Shown: positions 8,213 through 17,281, counted from the stretch's first letter. The stretch: 45,193 nt of DNA from Tissierellia bacterium (GCA_012843025.1 DURT01000067.1:1-45193), one strand, 5' to 3'. Notes: generated by a model not told the origin, from the letters alone. Numbers and translations: made by a program.

Positions 8213-9958
8213 TTAATCTTTAGTTTTTATTCCCTCAATATCCGGCTTTACAGTCATGGAAAAATTACTATCATAAATTACAAAGCCGGGTTTTGAATTA
8301 GGGGGCTTTTTAATATTTGATTTCTTAGTGTAATCCACTTCCACGGTATTGGAATTTCTTCCTTTACTGTAGTAGGCAGCAATTCGCGCTGCTTCCACAA
8401 ATTCTTCATCAGTTAATTCATCACCGTTAGTTCTTATAATTACGTGGGAGCCGGGAATTCCTTTTGCATGGAACCAATAATCTTCTTTTTTTGCTATTTT
8501 GAATGTAATACTGTCATTTTGAGTATTGTTTTTTCCCACTAATATTTCATGTCCTCCCGAAGAAATATATGTTGTAATTTTTGCGGGTTGGGATTTTTTT
8601 GTATTGGATTTTCTTTTAATAAATCCGCTTTCCATAAGCTCACTATATATATCATCCAAGTCTTCCTGACTTTCACAAGCTTCAATAGAATACAATATAT
8701 TTTCTAAGTATGAAATTTCCTCCAAGGTGGAATCAATAAGCTTTTGTAATTCTTCCTCAGCATTTTTTAGTTTGTTGTATCTTTTGAAGTATTTTTGGCT
8801 GTTAAGGGACAGATTCAGTCTTGGGTCCAAAGGTATGGTAATTTCTTTCATTTCCGGGTCATAGTAATTTATAGCGGTCAACTTATTGTTTTCAGGAGTC
8901 TTATGCAGGTTTGCAAGTATAAGCTCACCGTATATTTTATATTTTTCTCTATTTTCAGCATTCAAAAGTTCTGTTCTTTGTTTTTCTACTTTTTTGTAAT
9001 TTCTTTCTAACTTCGTATTTAAACTTTTTATAAGGCTGTTAACCCTTTGGTTAATTTTGTTTTGTCTGTCTAATTCCCAATAATATTCATCTAATAACTC
9101 ACCTAGCTCGGGAAAGATTTTTGATTTATAGCTTTTTAAATATTCTACATCGAAACAATAGAATCCGTATTGATTTTCATCCTGGTCATAATATATTTTA
9201 AATAAGTAATCCTTGGATTTTACTTTATTAATTATTCTGTCAAAGGCATTCCATAATTTTTCCATATTTAACTCATTTAATTCACCTAAGTGTGTACTTT
9301 CATTCAAATTTGCTAAGTAGCAGATTTCCCTGCTTATAAAGGGACTGATTCCGGTAAAATTTTTATAAAGGAAATCATATACGTATATTCCTGAATTAGC
9401 AGAGTCTATTTTATCAAAGAATAATTTCATGGTAGTATTCATAGGATTTAATTTTTCCGCTCCGGGAGGATAGGTATAAGTAAGTCCCGGATATACCTGT
9501 CTGACTGAACTGATGTTTTCTGTAATTCTTTTTAATGAATCGATTATTATCCCATTTTCCTTTACAAATATAATGTTGCTGTGTTTGCCCATTATTTCTA
9601 TTATAAGGGATTTATCAACAATCCTTCCCAACTCGTCCTTAGTTTCAAATGTAATTTCTGCTATCCGGTCAAAGTTAATTTGTTTTATATCCCTTACACG
9701 GGAACCTAGGAGATGTTTTCTTAACAACATACAAAACATGGGAGGCTGCTCTGGGTTCTTTCGATTTATATTGGTAATATGGAGTCTGGGGCTGCTGCTG
9801 GCTACAGTAATTAGCAACTTAAAGTTTTCTCCTCTGTTACGTATGGATATTACTATTTCATTTTTGTCCGGTTGATGAATTTTATCAACCCGTCCTCCAG
9901 TTAAATTATCATGTAAAGAATTTACTATACTGTTTAAAAAAATACCGTCTAATGACAT
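8213..9958 (-). CDS. rqcH: Ribosome quality-control protein RqcH (NFACT family)
   Basis: This 581-residue protein is the bacterial Rqc2/NEMF homologue. It binds stalled 50S-peptidyl-tRNA complexes and directs C-terminal alanine tailing. The N-terminal NFACT-N domain begins MSLDGIFLNSIVNSLHDNL and includes MGKHSNIIFV (family pattern GKHSN). The central part is a coiled coil (about residues 290-430), and the C-terminal NFACT-R domain carries DYWFHAKGIPGSHVI. The start is fixed by GGAGG 8-9 bases upstream of the ATG whose last base is 9958. It is convergent with the E1-like gene (5-base gap) and divergent from yicC, with its own promoter at 9982-10010. Older annotations call this fibronectin-binding protein. 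Confidence 0.95.
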   Translation of the reverse strand: MSLDGIFLNSIVNSLHDNLTGGRVDKIHQPDKNEIVISIRNRGENFKLLITVASSSPRLHITNINRKNPEQPPMFCMLLRKHLLGSRVRDIKQINFDRIAEITFETKDELGRIVDKSLIIEIMGKHSNIIFVKENGIIIDSLKRITENISSVRQVYPGLTYTYPPGAEKLNPMNTTMKLFFDKIDSANSGIYVYDFLYKNFTGISPFISREICYLANLNESTHLGELNELNMEKLWNAFDRIINKVKSKDYLFKIYYDQDENQYGFYCFDVEYLKSYKSKIFPELGELLDEYYWELDRQNKINQRVNSLIKSLNTKLERNYKKVEKQRTELLNAENREKYKIYGELILANLHKTPENNKLTAINYYDPEMKEITIPLDPRLNLSLNSQKYFKRYNKLKNAEEELQKLIDSTLEEISYLENILYSIEACESQEDLDDIYSELMESGFIKRKSNTKKSQPAKITTYISSGGHEILVGKNNTQNDSITFKIAKKEDYWFHAKGIPGSHVIIRTNGDELTDEEFVEAARIAAYYSKGRNSNTVEVDYTKKSNIKKPPNSKPGFVIYDSNFSMTVKPDIEGIKTKD

Positions 9959-9981
9959 ATTAAAACCTCCATTTCCTTAAC

Positions 9982-10010
9982 ATTGTACCCTAAATCTTTA
10001 TTAATGTCAT
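9982..10010 (-). promoter_or_regulatory. Promoter of rqcH
   Basis: On the minus strand, ATGACA (10005-10010) and TACAAT (9982-9987) are separated by 17 bases, each one mismatch from the SigA consensus. It lies about 24 bases upstream of the rqcH start. Confidence 0.65.
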
Positions 10011-10046
10011 TTAAAATTATTTTTTGTTTTACTAAATAGTTTTTAA

Positions 10047-10055
10047 TGTTATAAT
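10047..10055 (+). promoter_or_regulatory. Extended -10 promoter of yicC-remA-gmk operon
   Basis: TGTTATAAT (10047-10055) is a perfect extended -10 element, about 53 bases before the yicC start. The -35 region (TTTTAC at 10027-10032, 17-base spacing) is weak, as is typical for extended -10 promoters. Confidence 0.65.
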
Positions 10056-10108
10056 GACTATAGGGACAAAGGGTATAACCCATAAAATATAATTATATGG
10101 AGTGTAAA

Positions 10109-10993
10109 ATGGCAAAAATATGCAGTATGACGGGTTACGGAAAAGGAGAATACAACGATGGTAAGAGAAGTATCGCCGTTGAAGTAAAAAGTATTAATAA
10201 CAGATATTGTGATATAAATATTAAAGTACCTAAACATTTGAGGATCTTTGAGGATAATATTAGAAAAATCTTGAAAAATAGCCTTCAAAGAGGTAGAATA
10301 GACGTATATGTCAATATTGACTATATAAGCGAGTCGGAAACTGTCATTGTACCCAACCTATCTTTAGCGAAACAATACATGGATGCCATAGTTCAGATAA
10401 AAAATGAACTTGGCATTAATAATAATCTCTCTTTAGATACAATAATAAAGTTTCAGGATGTTTTAATTGCAAAAGAGGATGATCAGGATGCTGAAGGTCT
10501 TAAGCTCTGTCTGGAAAAAGCAATGGAAGAAGCAGTAGCCAATTTAGTTGCAATGAGAGAACTTGAAGGCAATCAACTTAAAGATGACATTAGTTCAACC
10601 ATAGGAAAAATTATTCCCTTGATTGAGGAAATCTCCAAGAATTCTCAGACTATTGTAGAGGATTATAAAAATAAGTTCGAGATTAGAATAAAAGAATTAT
10701 TGGGGAATATGGAGCTTGATGAGAACAGACTGTATAATGAAATAGTAATATATGCGGATAAAAGTGATATTAATGAAGAAATAGTCAGGTTTAACTCCCA
10801 TATATCCCAGTTATCAAAAACATTGGAAAAGGGCGGACCAGTAGGAAGAAAATTAGATTTTATAATACAGGAAGCTAATAGGGAAATTAACACCATAGGC
10901 TCTAAGGTTGGAAACTTAGATATTATACAAATGGTAATAGAAATAAAAAACCTTTTGGAAAAAATAAGAGAACAAGTACAGAATATAGAATAG
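10109..10993 (+). CDS. YicC family endoribonuclease
   Basis: This 294-residue protein starts with the family signature ICSMTGYGKG and has the EVKSINNRYCDINIKVP stretch. The C-terminal DUF1732-type region contains HISQL, KGGPVGRKLDFIIQEANRE, NTIGSK and the final helix with IEIKNLLEKIREQVQN. YicC proteins are conserved endoribonucleases, and in E. coli the protein has been linked to small RNA turnover. The gene stands upstream of remA-gmk-rpoZ, the usual Firmicutes order. ATG 10109 is chosen because GGAGTG precedes it; the upstream ATG 10097 overlaps that ribosome binding site. Confidence 0.93.
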   Translation: MAKICSMTGYGKGEYNDGKRSIAVEVKSINNRYCDINIKVPKHLRIFEDNIRKILKNSLQRGRIDVYVNIDYISESETVIVPNLSLAKQYMDAIVQIKNELGINNNLSLDTIIKFQDVLIAKEDDQDAEGLKLCLEKAMEEAVANLVAMRELEGNQLKDDISSTIGKIIPLIEEISKNSQTIVEDYKNKFEIRIKELLGNMELDENRLYNEIVIYADKSDINEEIVRFNSHISQLSKTLEKGGPVGRKLDFIIQEANREINTIGSKVGNLDIIQMVIEIKNLLEKIREQVQNIE

Positions 10994-11002
10994 GAGTTAT
11001 AT

Positions 11003-11254
11003 ATGTCAAATACTATTAACATAGGTTTTGGAAATATAGCTATGACCAATAGAATAGTAGCCATTGTAAGTCCCGAATCCGCACCTATAAAACGAATAAT
11101 ACAGGAAACCAGGGAAAAAGGTAAACTTATTGATGCAACTTACGGCAGAAAAACCAGGGCTGTTATTATTACTGATTGTGAATATTTAATACTTTCAGCC
11201 GTTCAACCGGATACAATGGCACAAAGATTTGAAAACAGCCAAAATAAAAAGTAG
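11003..11254 (+). CDS. remA: RemA/YlzA family DNA-binding regulator
   Basis: This 83-residue DUF370 protein has INIGFGN at the N-terminus, then [15 protein letters not shown], and [14 protein letters not shown] in the core. In B. subtilis RemA is a DNA-binding activator of biofilm-matrix and osmoprotection genes, and it assembles into rings around which DNA can wrap. Spacing is 9 bases after yicC and 9 bases before gmk, so it is in the same operon. The extracellular-matrix role is not established for clostridia. Confidence 0.93.
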   Translation: MSNTINIGFGNIAMTNRIVAIVSPESAPIKRIIQETREKGKLIDATYGRKTRAVIITDCEYLILSAVQPDTMAQRFENSQNKK

Positions 11255-11263
11255 AGGTGTAAA

Positions 11264-11872
11264 ATGGATGATGGTTTATTAATAGTTATATCAGGTCCTT
11301 CAGGGGCAGGCAAAGGCACTATTTGTAAAAAACTTTTGACGGAAATGGACTTTTTAAAGGTATCCGTGTCAGCCACCACAAGAAAGCCTAGAAAAGGAGA
11401 AATAGACGGTATAAGCTATTATTTCATAGAAGAAGAGGAATTCATTAAGAGAATAAAAAATGGTGAATTTTTAGAATATGCAAAAGTTTACGGCAATTAT
11501 TACGGTACCCCAAAAGATGAAGTGTTTAAGCAGCTGAAAGAGGGGAATGATATAATATTAGAAATTGATATACAGGGAGCATTGCAAGTTAAGAAAAATT
11601 ATCCCATGGGAGTATTTATATTCATCCTTCCACCCTCATTGAAGGAATTACAAAACAGAATTGAGGGAAGAGGCACTGATTCTAAAGAAGTGATTTTAAG
11701 AAGAATGGAATGTGCCTATGATGAATTAAACTATGCCTTTGAATATGATTATGTTATTATAAATGACCAGGTGGATAAGGCAACGGAAAAAATAAAGCAT
11801 ATTATCCTTGCAGAGAAGAACAAGGCAGTACGAAACAAAGCAATTATAAGAAAAATAAGGGAGGAATTATGA
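11264..11872 (+). CDS. gmk: Guanylate kinase
   Basis: This 202-residue enzyme phosphorylates GMP to GDP. The P-loop is GPSGAGKGT (11-19). The GMP-binding segment includes VSATTRKPRKGEIDG and YAKVYGNYYGTP. The ILEIDIQGALQVK strand-helix and the lid IEGRGTDS are also present. It starts at ATG 11264 after GAGGTG. It overlaps rpoZ by 4 bases (ATGA), indicating translational coupling of a purine enzyme with an RNA polymerase subunit, as in most bacteria. Confidence 0.97.
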   Translation: MDDGLLIVISGPSGAGKGTICKKLLTEMDFLKVSVSATTRKPRKGEIDGISYYFIEEEEFIKRIKNGEFLEYAKVYGNYYGTPKDEVFKQLKEGNDIILEIDIQGALQVKKNYPMGVFIFILPPSLKELQNRIEGRGTDSKEVILRRMECAYDELNYAFEYDYVIINDQVDKATEKIKHIILAEKNKAVRNKAIIRKIREEL

Positions 11873-12168
11873 GAAAAATATCCATAGATGAATTAAATGA
11901 AATGGTTGATAGCAGTTATTCCTTAGTTACAATTATTTCAAAAAGAGCAAGGCAAATAATTGACGGTGCAAAACCTTTAATTGAAACTAAGACTATTAAA
12001 CCTGTGGCTGTTGCCATCGAAGAATTTTACAATAAGAAATTTGAAGTTATATACGACTACGATAAATATTTAAAAGAAAAAGAAGCAAAGGAATCTGAAA
12101 CTATAGAAGCTGAAGTTACTGAAACGCCGGTTATGGAAGAACAGTCTGATAATCAGTCAATTGACTGA
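11869..12168 (+). CDS. rpoZ: RNA polymerase omega subunit
   Basis: This 99-residue protein has the omega core: an N-terminal ISIDELNEMVDSSYSLV helix, ISKRARQII, then KPVAVAIEEFYNKKFEV. Omega binds the beta' subunit and assists polymerase assembly. The last about 30 residues are a strongly acidic extension (KEAKESETIEAEVTETP and following), giving a protein longer than the usual 65-90. The last codons and stop form half of a 24-bp palindrome (12149-12172). It overlaps gmk by 4 bases. The coaBC gene often found next in Firmicutes is missing; priA follows. Confidence 0.93.
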   Translation: MRKISIDELNEMVDSSYSLVTIISKRARQIIDGAKPLIETKTIKPVAVAIEEFYNKKFEVIYDYDKYLKEKEAKESETIEAEVTETPVMEEQSDNQSID

Positions 12169-12172
12169 TTAT
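12149..12172 (+). terminator. Perfect 24-bp palindrome across the rpoZ stop; possible weak terminator
   Basis: ATAATCAGTCAA (12149-12160) is followed directly by its exact reverse complement (12161-12172). The TGA stop of rpoZ (12166-12168) lies inside. As RNA it gives a 10-bp stem with an AATT loop, followed by TTAATTTT, a loose U-rich tail. It could attenuate transcription into priA or be a protein-binding site. Confidence 0.5.
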
Positions 12173-12197
12173 TTAATTTTCAAGAGATGGAGAAGCT

Positions 12198-14390
12198 ATG
12201 TATAATCTTTTTGTACAAGTAATATTAAACAATAATTCAAAAAGTACCGACCAGCTGTATACTTACGGGGTACCTCATGAATTAGAAAGTTCTGTGGAAG
12301 AAGGAAAAAGAGTCAAGGTAAACTTCGGCAGAGGCAAAAGTAATATGGAGGCTCTGATAGTCGGCCTTACTTCCACATGCCATTATCCCATTGAGAAAAT
12401 AAAACCTGTTATTGAAATAATAGATAAAAGGCCTGTAATCAGCAAGGAAATGATTAAAATGATTTTCTGGATCAGAGAAAGATATATAAGTAAGTACTCT
12501 GATGCCATGAGACTTATGTTACCTTCCGATACAGACAGTGCCTTTGATAAACATGTCTACCTGAATAAGGAAGCTCAACACCTTATAAGAAATACTCCAA
12601 AACAGCAAAAAATAATAGAATATCTTAAAACCCACCCTTCTGCAAGCGTTAAAGAATTAATGCTTAACCTCGATGTATCCAGGGCTGTAATAGACAATTT
12701 AATAAAAAAAAGTGTTTTAATAGAAAAATTTGTTCTTGACTACACAGAAAAGCCTGTAGAATTAACGGAACCCTTTCCTTTAAATGCAGAGCAAAAAAAA
12801 GTTGTGGACGGTATTCTTAATTCTAACAAAAGAGCTTTCTTGCTTCATGGTGTTACTGGCAGTGGAAAAACAGAAGTATATATGAGTTTGATTGAAGAAT
12901 ATATAAAGAAAAACAAACAATCAATAGTATTGGTTCCTGAAATATCTCTTACTGCTCAAACTATCGACAGATTTGAAAAACGATTCGGAAATAAAATAGC
13001 CCTGTTTCACTCCAAGCTAAGTAAAAGAGAAAAATTTATTCAGTGGAACAGGGTATATAATAGGGAAGCAGATATAGTAATAGGAGCAAGGTCTGCAATA
13101 TTTGCCCCCATCCAGGAATTGGGAGTAATAGTAATAGATGAGGAACACGAGGAAAGCTATATATCTTCCACTTCCCCTAAATATGATACCAGGGAAGTAG
13201 CTATAAAAATGGCCTATATGCTGGGCGGAAAGGTAGTCTTAGGTTCTGCCACTCCTTCTTTAAGCACTTACTATATGGCAATGAAGGGAAAAATTGAACT
13301 CTTAGAAATGAAAAACAGAGTGAAAGATGCTCAGTTGCCAGAAATGAAAATAATAGATATGTCAGCGGAATTAGATAAAGGGAATAACACTATTATAAGT
13401 GAAGAACTTTATTCCAGTATTAGGAAATCCCTTAGCAGTAAGGAGCAAACCATACTTTTTATAAACAAAAGAGGATATTCTGGCTTTGTAACCTGTACCA
13501 AGTGCGGACATACTCTCAGATGCCAGCGTTGCGACGTAGCCATGACCTACCACCTCAAGGGAAATTTATTTAAATGTCATTATTGTGGAATGACCAAGAG
13601 AATGATATACACCTGTCCTAAGTGTGGCAGTGATAAAATAGAACAGTTTAGTGCTGGTACACAACATGTGGAAAAATTAGTGAAAAATTTATTTCCTGAA
13701 TATAGAGTGGAGAGAATGGATTTTGACTCCATGACCCACAAGGAGGATTATGAAAAAATATATAATAATTTTAAAGAGGGAAAAATCGATATATTAATAG
13801 GTACCCAGATGCTTGCCAAGGGATTTGATTTTCCTGATGTAACTACCGTGGGAATTCTTTCTGCCGATGCCATGTTGAATTTGCCATTTTACAACGCAAG
13901 CGAAAAAACATTCCAGCTAATTACCCAGGTAAGCGGAAGAGCTGGCAGAGGAAACAAACGGGGATGTGTATTCATCCAGACTTACGAGCCGGAAAACTTT
14001 ATTATTAATACTGCGAAAGACAATAATTATGAATTGTTTTTACAGCAAGAATTAAAACTAAGAAAAGAGTTTGCATTTCCTCCTTTTATTAATATAATAA
14101 ATATATGTTTAATTTCCCATGATGAAGAGCTGGTTAATAAAACAGCCAATGAAAAATATTTGGAAGTTAAAGAAGCAGTTAAAGAAATGATTAAGGAGAG
14201 AAGCTTATTATTATACAGACCAATACCCCACAATATATACAGGGTTAATAACGAATACAGAATTAATCTGTATATAAAGGTATCCAACCATAGTTTGGCA
14301 GAACTAAAAAAGATATTAAGAAAAGTATATATGGAAAAAGATATAGAAAATATAAAAGTAAGTATTAATATTAATACAGATACAATTTAG
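12198..14390 (+). CDS. priA: Primosomal protein N' (replication restart helicase PriA)
   Basis: This 730-residue superfamily 2 helicase restarts collapsed replication forks. It has an N-terminal 3'-DNA-binding domain (about 1-100), Walker A GVTGSGKTEVYM, and motif II as IDEEHEESY (DEEH box). The helicase core carries an inserted zinc module with four CxxC pairs (CTKC, CQRC, CHYC, CPKC) and the C-terminal helicase motif QVSGRAGRG. The length matches the family. ATG 12198 follows GATGGAGAAG. It is followed by def and fmt, the common Firmicutes order. Confidence 0.96.
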   Translation: MYNLFVQVILNNNSKSTDQLYTYGVPHELESSVEEGKRVKVNFGRGKSNMEALIVGLTSTCHYPIEKIKPVIEIIDKRPVISKEMIKMIFWIRERYISKYSDAMRLMLPSDTDSAFDKHVYLNKEAQHLIRNTPKQQKIIEYLKTHPSASVKELMLNLDVSRAVIDNLIKKSVLIEKFVLDYTEKPVELTEPFPLNAEQKKVVDGILNSNKRAFLLHGVTGSGKTEVYMSLIEEYIKKNKQSIVLVPEISLTAQTIDRFEKRFGNKIALFHSKLSKREKFIQWNRVYNREADIVIGARSAIFAPIQELGVIVIDEEHEESYISSTSPKYDTREVAIKMAYMLGGKVVLGSATPSLSTYYMAMKGKIELLEMKNRVKDAQLPEMKIIDMSAELDKGNNTIISEELYSSIRKSLSSKEQTILFINKRGYSGFVTCTKCGHTLRCQRCDVAMTYHLKGNLFKCHYCGMTKRMIYTCPKCGSDKIEQFSAGTQHVEKLVKNLFPEYRVERMDFDSMTHKEDYEKIYNNFKEGKIDILIGTQMLAKGFDFPDVTTVGILSADAMLNLPFYNASEKTFQLITQVSGRAGRGNKRGCVFIQTYEPENFIINTAKDNNYELFLQQELKLRKEFAFPPFINIINICLISHDEELVNKTANEKYLEVKEAVKEMIKERSLLLYRPIPHNIYRVNNEYRINLYIKVSNHSLAELKKILRKVYMEKDIENIKVSININTDTI

Positions 14391-14398
14391 GAGGATAT

Positions 14399-14848
14399 AT
14401 GGCTTTAAGAAATTTAAGGTATGAAGGTGACGAAATATTAAGAAAGAAAAGCAGAGAAGTTCCTGTGGTAGACAATAAAATAAGAACCCTATTAGACGAT
14501 ATGGTGGAAACCATGTATGCTAATGACGGTGTAGGTCTTGCAGCTCCTCAGGTGGGAATTCTCAGAAGGGTTGTAGTTATAGATGTAGGAGATGGAAATG
14601 TATATAAAATGGTAAACCCTAAAATAATTAAAACCGGTGGAAAACAGACTGACCAGGAAGGATGCTTAAGTGTTCCGGAAAAGATAGGTATGGTTTCCCG
14701 TCCTATGAATGTAAGGGTTGAATATTTAAATGAGAATGGTGAAAAAGTAGAACTGAATGCAGAAGGACTTTTAGCCAGATGCATATGTCACGAAATTGAC
14801 CACTTAGATGGAATACTATTTATAGATAGAGTTGAGGAAGGGAATTAG
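14399..14848 (+). CDS. def: Peptide deformylase
   Basis: This 149-residue metalloenzyme removes the formyl group from new N-terminal methionines. All three motifs are present: GVGLAAPQVG (motif 1), EGCLSVPE with the metal-ligand Cys (motif 2), and the HEIDHLDG-type HExxH as CHEIDHLDG (motif 3). It starts at ATG 14399, 8 bases after priA and after TAGGAGG. Only one base separates it from fmt, so formylation and deformylation enzymes are co-expressed. Confidence 0.97.
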   Translation: MALRNLRYEGDEILRKKSREVPVVDNKIRTLLDDMVETMYANDGVGLAAPQVGILRRVVVIDVGDGNVYKMVNPKIIKTGGKQTDQEGCLSVPEKIGMVSRPMNVRVEYLNENGEKVELNAEGLLARCICHEIDHLDGILFIDRVEEGN

Positions 14849-14849
14849 C

Positions 14850-15779
14850 ATGAAGGTAATTTTTATGGGTACACCGGCCTTTGCGGTTCCCACCTTAAAA
14901 AAACTTCATGAAAAGGGACATAGTATAGCTTTAGTGGTTACCCAGCCGGATAAACCCTCAGGAAGGGGTAAAAAATTAAAGAAGTCGGAAGTAAAGGTAG
15001 CGGCTGAAGAACTTAACCTTGAAATTTTTCAGCCAGATAAAATAAAAAGAGAAGAAAATATTGAAATATTAAAATCATATAATCCTGATGTTATAGTTGT
15101 AGTTGCTTATGGTCAGATACTTAGCAAGGAAATCTTATCGATACCAAAGTATGGCTGTATTAATGTACACGCCTCACTGCTGCCGAAATTAAGGGGAGCA
15201 GCTCCCTTAAACTGGGCTATAATTAACGGAGAAACTAAGACCGGTGTTACAACTATGCAAATGGACCAAGGACTAGATACAGGAGATATGCTTTTAAAAT
15301 CAGAAGTGGAAATTGACGAAAATATGAATGTTGGAGAACTCCACGATATTTTAATGGATAAAGGTGCGGACTTACTAGTTGAAACTTTGGACAAAATAGA
15401 AAGAAATGAACTAGTTCCCCAAAAACAAGATGATTCTCTTTCTACTTATGCTCCCATGCTTAATAAGGAAAACCGGAAAATTAATTGGAATCTACCAGCA
15501 AATAATATCCATAATTTAATAAGGGGTCTGGCACCCTGGCCTACAGCCTACTTTACAATAGATGGTAATATGGTGAAAGTATACAAATCTACATATTCAA
15601 ATGAAAATTCAGATTATGAACCAGGTTATGTAATAAAAGCCAACAATGAAGGAATTTTCGTTCAGGCTAAGGAAGGAACAGTAATACTTCAGGAAATACA
15701 AATGCCGGGTAAAAAGAGAATGACGGTGGATGCCTATTTACGAGGAAACATATTTCCTGAAAAAATTATTTTAAATTAG
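14850..15779 (+). CDS. fmt: Methionyl-tRNA formyltransferase
   Basis: This 309-residue enzyme formylates initiator Met-tRNA with 10-formyl-THF. The N-terminal Rossmann domain begins VIFMGTPAFAVPTL. The catalytic segment is NVHASLLPKLRGAAP with the downstream GVTTMQMDQGLDTGD motif. A C-terminal OB-like domain (about 205-309) contains IRGLAPWPTAYF. The ATG 14850 is preferred over the in-frame GTG 14832 because it gives the canonical N-terminus and follows GAGGAAGGG. The gene ends at a strong hairpin terminator. Confidence 0.96.
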   Translation: MKVIFMGTPAFAVPTLKKLHEKGHSIALVVTQPDKPSGRGKKLKKSEVKVAAEELNLEIFQPDKIKREENIEILKSYNPDVIVVVAYGQILSKEILSIPKYGCINVHASLLPKLRGAAPLNWAIINGETKTGVTTMQMDQGLDTGDMLLKSEVEIDENMNVGELHDILMDKGADLLVETLDKIERNELVPQKQDDSLSTYAPMLNKENRKINWNLPANNIHNLIRGLAPWPTAYFTIDGNMVKVYKSTYSNENSDYEPGYVIKANNEGIFVQAKEGTVILQEIQMPGKKRMTVDAYLRGNIFPEKIILN

Positions 15780-15783
15780 AAGG

Positions 15784-15820
15784 AATATCCCCCAAAACTA
15801 TAAATTTGGGGGATATTTTT
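15784..15820 (+). terminator. Intrinsic terminator of def-fmt
   Basis: AATATCCCCCAAA (15784-15796) pairs perfectly with TTTGGGGGATATT (15805-15817) around an 8-base loop, followed by T to 15820. It lies between fmt and the convergent permease gene. On the minus strand the tail is less T-rich but the hairpin may also work there. Confidence 0.88.
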
Positions 15821-17159
15821 AAGCTTTGTTGAATTTAACTCCAATTAACATAATAAGCATAAAGACTATAAGATAGTAGAGTACTGCATTACCATGTGCA
15901 ATAAGAGCAGCAATGACCATAAAAATACAGCTTAAAATAGCTAAGGAAGGCATTACATATCGGTTAAATGTATTTAAATCCTTCTCCTTCTTAATGACCA
16001 TGAAAAATATTGGAATATATGCTGCGTAAAGTGTTACAATAGGCAACTCTGATGTATCAAAACAAAATGGGCCAAACCATGGCTCTGTCAGATTAGCGCC
16101 ATAGAAATATAATAGCCAGAAAGCACAAAGAAAAAGTCCAAATACGGAAGAATTCGTCGGCATATTTGTTACCGGATCTACTTGTTTAAAAGCTTCCGGC
16201 ATGAATCCTCTATCCCGTATGGCTATGGCATACAGACCACGGGTACATGCTAACATAAGACCATTTAATGTACCTAAGCAGGATATTATAACAAACACAA
16301 AGAGTAGTGTTCCTCCAGCTGCTCCAAATATGTTTTGAAAAGCAATCTTTGCACCCGTTTCTCCATTTTCCATAAGTGTTTCTGTAGGCACTGCACCTGC
16401 AAGACCAACATAGTAGAATATGTAAACAAATACTACTATCAGTGATCCAAAGATAAGAGCTTTAGGCAAGTTTTTCTTTGCATCTTTTAATTCAGCATTA
16501 ATTGAAGTTGCCAATATCCATCCTTCATAGGCAAAAGCTACTGCCACTACTGAGGCAAAAAGTCCTCCTCTACTGCCGGAGTTGCCAAGAGCTGTTGAAA
16601 AATTATTTAATAGTACACCATTAGTCAAACCGATTACACTGCCTATAATGGCCATAAGTATTAAGGGTATCAGTTTTATTACAGTGGTTGTAACTTGAAA
16701 TTTTCCTGCAATTATAGGTGAAAGGGAATTTAATGCATAGATGGATATTAAGTAAAAACAAGCAATAGTCATACTTGAACCGCCTGTAATATCCCAGCCT
16801 AAAAGGACGCAGGTGTAACGGGCAGAAACCCATGCCAGTACTGAGGTTATGGAAGGGTTATAGATTATTGCCATAAACCAACTGACATAGTAACCATACT
16901 TGCTTCCAACAGCTGTTTCAGCATAATCTACAACACCGTTAACATTTTCATATTTAGCTGCCAGCGTAGCGAATGAATATGAACAAATAATCATTATAAG
17001 TCCTACAATACTCCAAGCAGCAATACCAAGGGGCATATTGCCACCTGTTGCCTTTAATACAACTTCAGCTTTAAAAAATACTCCACTACCGATGACTATG
17101 CCAACAACCATGGCAATAGCTGTATGCAAACCATATTTTTTCTTTAGTCGATTATCCAT
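15819..17159 (-). CDS. APC superfamily amino-acid permease
   Basis: This 446-residue protein has about 12 hydrophobic segments. The APC substrate-binding motif IAMVVGIVIGSGVFFKA is in TM1, and FAYEGWILATSINAELKDAKKNLPKAL is around TM6, typical of the L-type amino-acid/serine-threonine exchanger subgroup. Substrate cannot be fixed from sequence. It lies alone on the minus strand, between fmt and rsmB, with its own near-consensus promoter (17196-17224) and AAAGGTGGG ribosome binding site. The fmt-rsmB neighbourhood is usually uninterrupted or holds peptidase/DUF116 genes, so this looks like an insertion into the cluster. Confidence 0.9.
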   Translation of the reverse strand: MDNRLKKKYGLHTAIAMVVGIVIGSGVFFKAEVVLKATGGNMPLGIAAWSIVGLIMIICSYSFATLAAKYENVNGVVDYAETAVGSKYGYYVSWFMAIIYNPSITSVLAWVSARYTCVLLGWDITGGSSMTIACFYLISIYALNSLSPIIAGKFQVTTTVIKLIPLILMAIIGSVIGLTNGVLLNNFSTALGNSGSRGGLFASVVAVAFAYEGWILATSINAELKDAKKNLPKALIFGSLIVVFVYIFYYVGLAGAVPTETLMENGETGAKIAFQNIFGAAGGTLLFVFVIISCLGTLNGLMLACTRGLYAIAIRDRGFMPEAFKQVDPVTNMPTNSSVFGLFLCAFWLLYFYGANLTEPWFGPFCFDTSELPIVTLYAAYIPIFFMVIKKEKDLNTFNRYVMPSLAILSCIFMVIAALIAHGNAVLYYLIVFMLIMLIGVKFNKA

Positions 17160-17195
17160 ATCCCACCTTTAGTAATAATTATTTTTGCTTGAATG

Positions 17196-17224
17196 ATTAT
17201 ACTATTATAAAACTTATAAGTCAA
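17196..17224 (-). promoter_or_regulatory. Promoter of the APC permease gene
   Basis: On the minus strand, TTGACT (17219-17224) and a perfect TATAAT (17196-17201) are separated by exactly 17 bases. This is among the best SigA matches in the window. Confidence 0.8.
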
Positions 17225-17252
17225 AGAAAAGTACAATAATTTTAATGGAAAC

Positions 17253-17281
17253 TTGAATAGGTTTATTATATACTATATAAA
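17253..17281 (+). promoter_or_regulatory. Promoter of rsmB
   Basis: TTGAAT (17253-17258) and TATAAA (17276-17281) are separated by 17 bases, about 30 bases before the rsmB ATG. It is divergent from the permease promoter. Confidence 0.6.

Noticed and set aside
9513-9875. 120-codon plus-strand frame inside rqcH
   Set aside because: It overlaps the conserved NFACT-N domain on the other strand, has no ribosome binding site and has shadow-like hydrophobic composition.
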